The notes under the pieces are model-generated. The model searched no databases. It saw only the letters and a list, made by a program, of their open reading frames with translations, and had not been told where the DNA came from. From Anoxybacillus sp050480245 (GTDB lineage Bacteria > Bacillota > Bacilli > Bacillales > Anoxybacillaceae): 16,125 bases of DNA. A program made the position numbers and the translations under genes. Numbering within the stretch: the stretch's first letter is position 1; the number at the start of each line of letters is the position of its first letter. Below are positions 14,300-16,125 of this stretch, piece by piece. The DNA is taken from the NCBI GenBank assembly GCA_050480245.1, contig JBCNEQ010000057.1, one strand, 5' to 3'.

Positions 14300-14324
14300 A
14301 AAGGACAGCAGTAAGCTGTCCTTT
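14300..14324. terminator. Bidirectional terminator between the CDF and ZIP genes
   Basis: A perfect 10-bp stem (aaaggacagc at 14300-14309, gctgtccttt at 14315-14324) has a 5-base loop and starts right after the CDF stop codon. The better T-tract is on the minus strand (CCTTTTTATA), so it can also end the convergent ZIP transcript, although that lies 65 bases from its stop. Confidence 0.75.
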
Positions 14325-14389
14325 AAAATATAAGCACATCTATTGTAAATTCTTATTCAAATTCCCGTATGACGTTATCCTCAAGTTTT

Positions 14390-15112
14390 TTACAGAAAAA
14401 ATAAGTAAAATGAAACCAATACAAAACCAATTATAGCCATTATAACACAGTATATTTTTGTAGATGTGCGTAAAGCTGTTCCAAAAATTTCTTTTCCCGT
14501 CACTGAAAGCATTACCCCCATCGCCAATGCGATAATCATTGCTACTAGCCAAGGAACCCCCATTCCATAATTGCTTCCTATGAAGGCTCCAACTCCTACG
14601 GGGGCGGAGGCTATGGTTGCCCCAAGTATGATGCTGAGAATTCCAAACCCAGCCATCAACAAGGGAGTAAAAACAGCAATCCCTTCTGGAATATTGTGAA
14701 GCATAATCGTAGTCATCATTGGTTTAGTCAATGAAGCGTGAGTATTAGTTCCAAGTGCAATGCCTGTTGGAAAATTGTGCAGGGCAATACTGAATGTTAA
14801 AAATAGACCAGAATGTACGAATACGTCTTTTTTAGCGTCATTTGTAATAATGATCACATTATGAGAAACCTTTTCTAGATGCTTGTAAATAAAATAACCA
14901 AAAACCAATCCGACAATAACAATAAACCAACCTCCGATTTCTATACTTTCAGGCAAAATTTCCATTGTGACCAATCCAAATATCATTCCACTACATATTG
15001 AAAAAATGGTCGGCATTCCTTTTTGTAAACTTTTAAACAACCAAGCAATCACTCCACCAGATAACATTCCAATAGCAGAAGCAGAAAACCCTAAAAGCCC
15101 AAGTGAATTCAC
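14390..15112 (-). CDS. ZIP-family divalent metal transporter
   Basis: This is an integral membrane protein of the ZIP (ZupT/GufA-like) family, which normally moves Zn(II), Fe(II) or Mn(II) into the cytosol. About eight hydrophobic segments span 240 residues. The binuclear metal centre is marked by HNFPTG (112-117) in TM4 and HNIPEG (139-144) in TM5. TM4 has T in place of the E found in HNxPEG of canonical members. The cytosolic loop between TM3 and TM4 (about 77-97) lacks a histidine-rich stretch. The start is GTG at 15112, with AAGGGGG (15120-15126) seven bases upstream. The gene sits among exporters for similar ions, and I see no Zur box. The substrate and even the direction are inferred from family only. 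Confidence 0.87.
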   Translation of the reverse strand: MNSLGLLGFSASAIGMLSGGVIAWLFKSLQKGMPTIFSICSGMIFGLVTMEILPESIEIGGWFIVIVGLVFGYFIYKHLEKVSHNVIIITNDAKKDVFVHSGLFLTFSIALHNFPTGIALGTNTHASLTKPMMTTIMLHNIPEGIAVFTPLLMAGFGILSIILGATIASAPVGVGAFIGSNYGMGVPWLVAMIIALAMGVMLSVTGKEIFGTALRTSTKIYCVIMAIIGFVLVSFYLFFL

Positions 15113-15182
15113 CCATCGTCCCCCTTGTACTAGTTGTCTTTACTTTGTATATCTATCAAAACCATAAAATATGCCTTAAGAA

Positions 15183-15213
15183 AACAAAAAAAATCCTCCG
15201 CCGTGGGAGGATT
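15183..15213 (-). terminator. Intrinsic terminator of the PCYCGC lipoprotein gene
   Basis: On the minus strand AATCCTCC (15213-15206) pairs with GGAGGATT (15199-15192) around a 6-base loop, followed by a run of eight Ts interrupted only by G after it. It lies about 40 bases after the lipoprotein stop and upstream of the ZIP gene, so the ZIP gene needs its own promoter in 15127-15180, where I see no clear one. Confidence 0.85.
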
Positions 15214-15250
15214 GTAAAGCCTTCGTTTTCGGAAAAGTGAGGTTTGTTTA

Positions 15251-15724
15251 TTATAAAGGCATTGGAGTTTTAGTTGGTTTTGCGTAACCTTCTTTGTACT
15301 TTTCATCAATGTAATGGCGAATTTCCTTTATAGACTTACCTTCTTGTTTCATTTTAATGGATTCCGCTGCGATTTGTAAGCAAACACCACAACGAGTACC
15401 GTGGTCATCCCAGACAACAGAACCATCTTTATTGATTTTTTTGACAAAGCAATTCATACTACTTTTATGTCCCGCACTCTCGGCACAACCGCAATAACAA
15501 GGAATCCATTGTAACAACTCTATTGATTTGCCAGCAGCTTGATATACCAAGCGGACCTCTTCACTTTGACCTTTCAAAAAGGTCGGTAAAACGTCAGCAG
15601 AAGCAGTTTTTTCTTGCAAATCCCCATTGGAAGAATGCTCTTGATGTGATTGTTCTTTATTGGAACTGCAAGCCGAAATGATCAAAGTGAGCAGAAGTAA
15701 AACAATCATTCCCTTATATTTCAT
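15251..15724 (-). CDS. PCYCGC-motif lipoprotein
   Basis: This is a predicted membrane-anchored lipoprotein on the outer face of the cytoplasmic membrane. Residues 1-18 form a lipoprotein signal with lipobox LIISAC and C19 as the modified cysteine, followed by a polar linker. The family block has PCYCGC (75-80), H86, NCF with C92, DDHGTRCGVC (106-115) with H108, C112 and C115. The many Cys/His residues suggest metal or haem binding or thiol chemistry, but the family's function is unknown to me. I choose ATG 15724 (157 residues), with AGAGGTGA upstream; a GTG three codons earlier lies inside that ribosome binding site. A terminator follows. Its upstream region appears to have been replaced by a possible insertion element, so its present promoter is unclear. 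Confidence 0.87.
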   Translation of the reverse strand: MKYKGMIVLLLLTLIISACSSNKEQSHQEHSSNGDLQEKTASADVLPTFLKGQSEEVRLVYQAAGKSIELLQWIPCYCGCAESAGHKSSMNCFVKKINKDGSVVWDDHGTRCGVCLQIAAESIKMKQEGKSIKEIRHYIDEKYKEGYAKPTKTPMPL

Positions 15725-15814
15725 CCTTGTCACCTCTTATAACATTAGGGTATTGTCAAAAGTTTATCCTCCACACTCACGGTTTTCCCTTGAGTTTCAA
15801 CGGTTGGAAGAAAA

Positions 15815-15905
15815 AAAGCTTGCCACCCCCGTTGTTTTCGGCCATCATTGAGGTAACGACACCCAACAGCCAAAACAAAGGAGTGACAAGCTTTGTTACC
15901 TCAAT
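15815..15905. other. Competing stem structures before the partial ORF
   Basis: Two stems cross each other. Stem A pairs aaagcttgccac (15815-15826) with gtgacaagcttt (15883-15894) at 11 of 12 positions, and continues inward through gttgttttcggc (15831-15842) with gccaaaacaa (15869-15878). Stem B pairs attgaggtaac (15847-15857) perfectly with gttacctcaat (15895-15905). In the plus-strand transcript they enclose or cover the ribosome binding site (15877-15883) and TTG start of the downstream ORF. In the minus-strand transcript mismatches of stem A become G-U pairs and it is followed by seven Ts, as in an intrinsic terminator. Confidence 0.5.
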
Positions 15906-16125
15906 TATTAGCCTATTTGCTCGAAATAATCAAGACCCAATATCAAATCATTGTGTATTTGATGGGTGTGATCGTGGGAAAATCCTTACGAACGGTGCCA
16001 GGCACCGTTCGTACGTTCATTTCTTTCGTTCGTCGGGTTTTATTTGGGCAACTTCCTCTCGATTGGAAATCAGAGATGGTAGCTGTCTTATTTGAGCATG
16101 CCCATTTTTACGGGAGAAGTATTCA
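15893..16125 (+). CDS. Partial ORF, putative transposase N-terminus
   Basis: The frame is open from a TTG start to the window edge (77 codons seen). AAAGGAG (15877-15883) lies nine bases before the TTG. The product begins MLPQLLAYLLEIIKTQYQII, then a hydrophobic VYLMGVIVGKS, then a basic stretch (FVRRVLFGQ) and LPLDWKSEMVAVLFEHAHF. I do not recognise the family; the context (structured leader, possible element end) favours a transposase. Residues 32-39 (RTVPGTVR) are encoded by palindromic repeat copy 3, read in frame. The other forward frame here has no comparable ribosome binding site. Confidence 0.4.
   Translation, partial: MLPQLLAYLLEIIKTQYQIIVYLMGVIVGKSLRTVPGTVRTFISFVRRVLFGQLPLDWKSEMVAVLFEHAHFYGRSI
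15987..16013. repeat. Palindromic repeat, copy 3 (perfect, extended to 13-1-13)
   Basis: The 23-base core (15989-16011) is identical to copy 1, and pairing extends by ta on each side. Unlike copy 1 it lies inside an open frame, contributing a whole number of codons without a stop. Confidence 0.9.

Larger units (their letters stand above)
15741..16125 (+). mobile_element. Possible left end of an insertion sequence running off the window
   Basis: The boundary is uncertain. A change of character begins about 20 bases upstream of the lipoprotein start: a structured stretch without genes, then an ORF with a strong ribosome binding site and a hydrophobic amphipathic N-terminus followed by a basic region, extending beyond the edge. 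The layout (terminal sequence, translation-blocking stem, TTG-started ORF) is that of an insertion sequence. I do not recognise the family, and the right end is not visible. Confidence 0.3.

Noticed and set aside
14340..14552. 70-residue minus-strand ORF
   Set aside because: It lies within the ZIP coding region in another frame and has no independent signals.
15740..15905. T-box or NiCo riboswitch ahead of the lipoprotein gene
   Set aside because: A GGGGGTGGCAAGC stretch faintly recalls a T-box, but the specifier and antiterminator pattern is absent. None of the NiCo consensus blocks is present.
6558..16011. CRISPR array from the repeated palindromes
   Set aside because: Three copies thousands of bases apart, without regular spacers or cas genes.
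15727..16095. 122-residue forward ORF at the right end
   Set aside because: It has no ribosome binding site and no family resemblance. The overlapping TTG-started frame has a good ribosome binding site and stays open to the edge.

Overview
The window looks like a chromosomal stretch of a low-to-moderate-GC Firmicute, most likely a thermophilic Bacillaceae (Anoxybacillus/Parageobacillus/Geobacillus type). The reasons are strong AGGAGG-class ribosome binding sites, GTG/TTG starts, Bacillus-like gene content (a czrA-czcD arrangement, a PCYCGC lipoprotein, a PhoE-like phosphatase) and three copies of a short perfect palindrome of a kind I associate with such genomes. The genus is an inference.

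Layout. (1) 112-5717: a compact type I restriction-modification operon hsdM-hsdS-hsdR. hsdM and hsdS abut, and hsdS and hsdR overlap by 4 bases. It ends at a hairpin shared with a convergent YgjP-type zinc metallopeptidase (5760-6488, minus strand). (2) 6558-9097: a palindromic repeat, a vegetative-type promoter, and the ferrous-iron uptake genes feoA-feoB. FeoB is split into a GTPase ORF and a membrane-permease ORF in a different frame; the second has its own good ribosome binding site. A strong terminator follows. (3) 9104-11515, minus strand: a GGDEF-EAL cyclic-di-GMP protein followed by a PhoE-like histidine phosphatase. The GGDEF-EAL gene begins inside a palindromic repeat, has no ribosome binding site and keeps only the tail of an N-terminal PAS-like domain, so it looks 5'-truncated. 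(4) 11522-11834: no gene, but two boxes resembling MntR operators, one over the -35 of a leftward promoter, plus a perfect hairpin. (5) 11835-15724: a metal-homeostasis cluster. On the minus strand lie czrA (Zn/Co sensor), czcD (His-rich cation diffusion facilitator) and a 45-codon remnant of a CzcO-like flavoprotein. Diverging from czrA is a second, closely related CDF gene. It converges on a ZIP-family transporter, and a PCYCGC lipoprotein follows. (6) 15741-16125: probably the left part of a mobile element. It has strong secondary structure, a TTG-started ORF running off the window and a third palindromic repeat read in frame.

How it fits together: feoAB imports Fe(II). The czrA-controlled CDF pumps export Zn/Co/Cd-type ions, and the ZIP protein may import divalent metal. 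The gene-poor zone at 11500-11970 looks like a scar where at least two genes (czcO and the 5' part of the GGDEF-EAL gene, perhaps also an MntR-controlled gene) were cut. The restriction locus is a separate accessory defence module.
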